NCBI RefSeq assembly: GCF_001418335.1
Contig: NZ_LIPP01000071.1
Coordinates: forward strand, 72,104-136,103
Length of the DNA stretch: 64,000 nt
Direction of reading: 5' to 3'
Source: Streptomyces aurantiacus
GTDB taxonomy: Bacteria; Actinomycetota; Actinomycetes; Streptomycetales; Streptomycetaceae
Shown: positions 62,580 to 64,000 of the stretch, piece after piece
How positions within the stretch are numbered: position 1 is the first letter of the stretch
Layout: the number at the start of each line of letters is the position of its first letter
Notes under the pieces: model-generated
The model's input: only the letters and a program-made list of their open reading frames with translations
Databases searched by the model: none
What the model was told of the DNA's origin: nothing
Translations under genes and position numbers: made by a program

Positions 62580-62717
62580 GTCAGGTCGTGGGTGCACCGC
62601 GGGCCGGTGGGGGCTTGGCGCGCAGTTCCCCGCGCCCCTTGCGGCGGCCCCGCCGCAAGGGGCGCGGGAAACTGCGCGGCCGGCCCCCACGGCGTCGCGG
62701 TGCACCCACGACCTGAC
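62580..62717. repeat. 138-bp long inverted repeat, REP-like, between FGE-like and sthA
   Basis: Symmetric about 62648.5, with arms of about 69 bp and few mismatches. Near the centre it has GCGGCGG and CCGCCGC; outer arms carry GTCAGGTCGTGGGTGCACC and its inverse. The core CGCAGTTCCCCGCGCCCC matches a short sequence common between Streptomyces genes. It can form a very stable hairpin and probably also terminates transcription. Confidence 0.9.
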
Positions 62718-62784
62718 GACCCCACGCCGACCCGCGGAGCGATTCACCCTTTCGGGCGACCGCCTCGGCTGACAGACTTCGGAG

Positions 62785-64000
62785 GTGCGCGACTACGACT
62801 TCCTCGTCATCGGATCCGGCCCGGGCGGCCAGAAGGCCGCCATCGCCGCGGCCAAGCTCGGCCGCCGGGTCGCCGTCGTCGACCGCCCCGACATGGTCGG
62901 AGGGGTCTCCATCCACACCGGAACGATCCCCTCCAAGACCCTGCGCGAGGCGGTCCTCTATCTCACCGGTCTCACCCAGCGGGACCTGTACGGCCAGAGC
63001 TATCGGCTGAAGGAGGACATCACCATCGGCGACCTGACCGCGCGCACCCAGCACGTGGTCAGCCGCGAGGTCGACGTCATCCGCAGTCAGCTCTCCCGCA
63101 ACCACGTCTCCCTGTTCGCGGGCACCGGCCGCTTCGTGGACGACCACACCATCGCGCTGCGCGAAGTGACCGGCAACGACCGGCTGTTGAGCGCCGACAC
63201 CATCGTCATCGCGACCGGCACCAGGCCGGCCAGGCCCGCGACCGTCGAGTTCGACGAGCAGACGATCCTGGACTCCGACAACGTTCTCAACCTGGAGCAG
63301 GTACCCCGCTCCATGGTCATCGTCGGGGCCGGCGTGATCGGCATGGAGTACGCCTCCATGTTCGCCGCCCTCGGCAGCAAGATCACCGTGGTCGAGCAGC
63401 GTCCCGGGATGCTCGACTTCTGCGACGTCGAGGTGATCGAGTCGCTCAAGTACCACCTGCGGGACCTCGCCGTCACCTTCCGCTTCGGCGAGACGGTCGC
63501 CGCGGTCGAACGCCACGCGCGGGGCACGCTCACCATCCTGGAGAGCGGCAAGAAGATCCCGGCCGACACCGTGATGTACTCCGCGGGCCGGCAGGGCCTC
63601 ACCGACGCACTCGACCTCGACAAGGCCGGCCTGTCCGCCGACAAGCGCGGCCGGATCAAGGTCGACGAGCACTACCGCACCGAGGTACCGCACATCTACG
63701 CCGTCGGCGACGTCATCGGCTTCCCGGCACTGGCGGCGACCTCGATGGAACAAGGACGTACGGCCGCGTACCACGCGTGCGGCGAGCCGGTGAACCGGAT
63801 GCACGACCTCCAGCCGATCGGCATCTACACCATCCCGGAGATCAGCTTCATCGGGCGGACCGAGGACCAGCTCACCGAGGACCGCGTGCCGTTCGAGGTC
63901 GGCATCTCCCGCTACCGCGAACTGGCCAGGGGGCAGATCATCGGCGACTCGCACGGCATGCTCAAGCTGCTCGTCTCCCCCGACGACCGGAAACTGCTCG
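62785..64000 (+). CDS. sthA: Soluble pyridine nucleotide transhydrogenase (Si-specific), 3' end outside window
   Basis: Flavoprotein that exchanges reducing equivalents between NADPH and NADH. The start is GTG 62785: a TGA in frame at 62770 rules out longer starts. The visible 405 residues have FAD motif [39 protein letters not shown] (the redox cysteine pair of dihydrolipoamide dehydrogenases is absent, as expected of transhydrogenases), NAD motif [29 protein letters not shown] and [19 protein letters not shown]. The frame is open through 64000. It follows the long inverted repeat, so it should have its own promoter in a short 68-bp gap. Confidence 0.94.
   Translation, partial: MRDYDFLVIGSGPGGQKAAIAAAKLGRRVAVVDRPDMVGGVSIHTGTIPSKTLREAVLYLTGLTQRDLYGQSYRLKEDITIGDLTARTQHVVSREVDVIRSQLSRNHVSLFAGTGRFVDDHTIALREVTGNDRLLSADTIVIATGTRPARPATVEFDEQTILDSDNVLNLEQVPRSMVIVGAGVIGMEYASMFAALGSKITVVEQRPGMLDFCDVEVIESLKYHLRDLAVTFRFGETVAAVERHARGTLTILESGKKIPADTVMYSAGRQGLTDALDLDKAGLSADKRGRIKVDEHYRTEVPHIYAVGDVIGFPALAATSMEQGRTAAYHACGEPVNRMHDLQPIGIYTIPEISFIGRTEDQLTEDRVPFEVGISRYRELARGQIIGDSHGMLKLLVSPDDRKLL

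Overview
The window is chromosomal DNA of a Streptomyces or a very close actinomycete. Supporting signs are the very high GC with long antisense shadow frames, GTG/TTG starts, a WhiB protein, LAL-type LuxR and SpoIIE/HATPase regulators, ANTAR proteins, a sigma-B-family sigma factor with a GTCTTT-14-GGGTAT promoter, an LADTG sortase signal and Tat-exported enzymes. Nothing suggests a phage, plasmid or integrative element. I saw no rRNA, tRNA, CRISPR array or insertion sequence.

Layout. 1-4.7 kb: secreted serine protease (cut by the window edge), Tat-exported PhoD phosphatase, an alpha/beta hydrolase behind an operator-rich promoter and a coupled leader ORF, and a small membrane protein. 4.9-12.6 kb: a pseudokinase receptor, two stand-alone HATPase (anti-sigma-like) proteins, snapalysin, a second-copy-type hemC, a TetR/SGNH-esterase operon and YceI. 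12.9-25.6 kb: a membrane TPR-like protein, a soluble TPR protein, a cutinase closely resembling PET-degrading cutinases, an LAL regulator, a multi-sensor PP2C phosphatase and small proteins. 25.7-31.4 kb: a cold-shock pair (CspA and a DEAD-box helicase) with structured leaders, an NAD(P)-binding dehydrogenase with a CMD/AhpD-like protein, and cholesterol oxidase. 31.5-39.5 kb: PucR-type regulator, threonine aldolase, TetR, an orphan NitT/TauT-type lipoprotein, WhiB, GAF-ANTAR and a sigma-B-family sigma factor. 39.7-43.7 kb: a histone-H1-like winged-helix protein, then a cobalamin riboswitch and cbiMNQO cobalt transporter. 43.8-53.3 kb: lamin-tail secreted protein, an FAD-monooxygenase / two 7TM proteins / ImmA-like metallopeptidase cassette, an LADTG-anchored DUF1996 protein and a P450. 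53.6-64 kb: a CitA/DcuS-like sensor fused to PP2C and HATPase, a DHA2 efflux pump, a STAS-ANTAR fusion, divergent LacI and Gfo/Idh/MocA genes, an FGE-like protein missing one key cysteine, a 138-bp inverted repeat and soluble transhydrogenase (cut by the right edge).

Two themes join the genes. First, stress signalling by partner switching: two HATPase proteins, two PP2C phosphatases, a STAS protein, two ANTAR proteins and a sigma-B-family factor lie within about 55 kb. Second, an exported degradative set: protease, snapalysin, phosphatase, cutinase and cholesterol oxidase. A less expected feature is a series of short tandem repeats with fixed periods of 10, 11, 12, 14 and 16 bp, most of them just upstream of genes. 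The best candidates for something undescribed are the ImmA-like/7TM-7TM/FAD-monooxygenase cassette, the STAS-ANTAR fusion lacking the phospho-acceptor serine, the CitA-like PP2C chimera, and the hairpin that buries the helicase ribosome-binding site.
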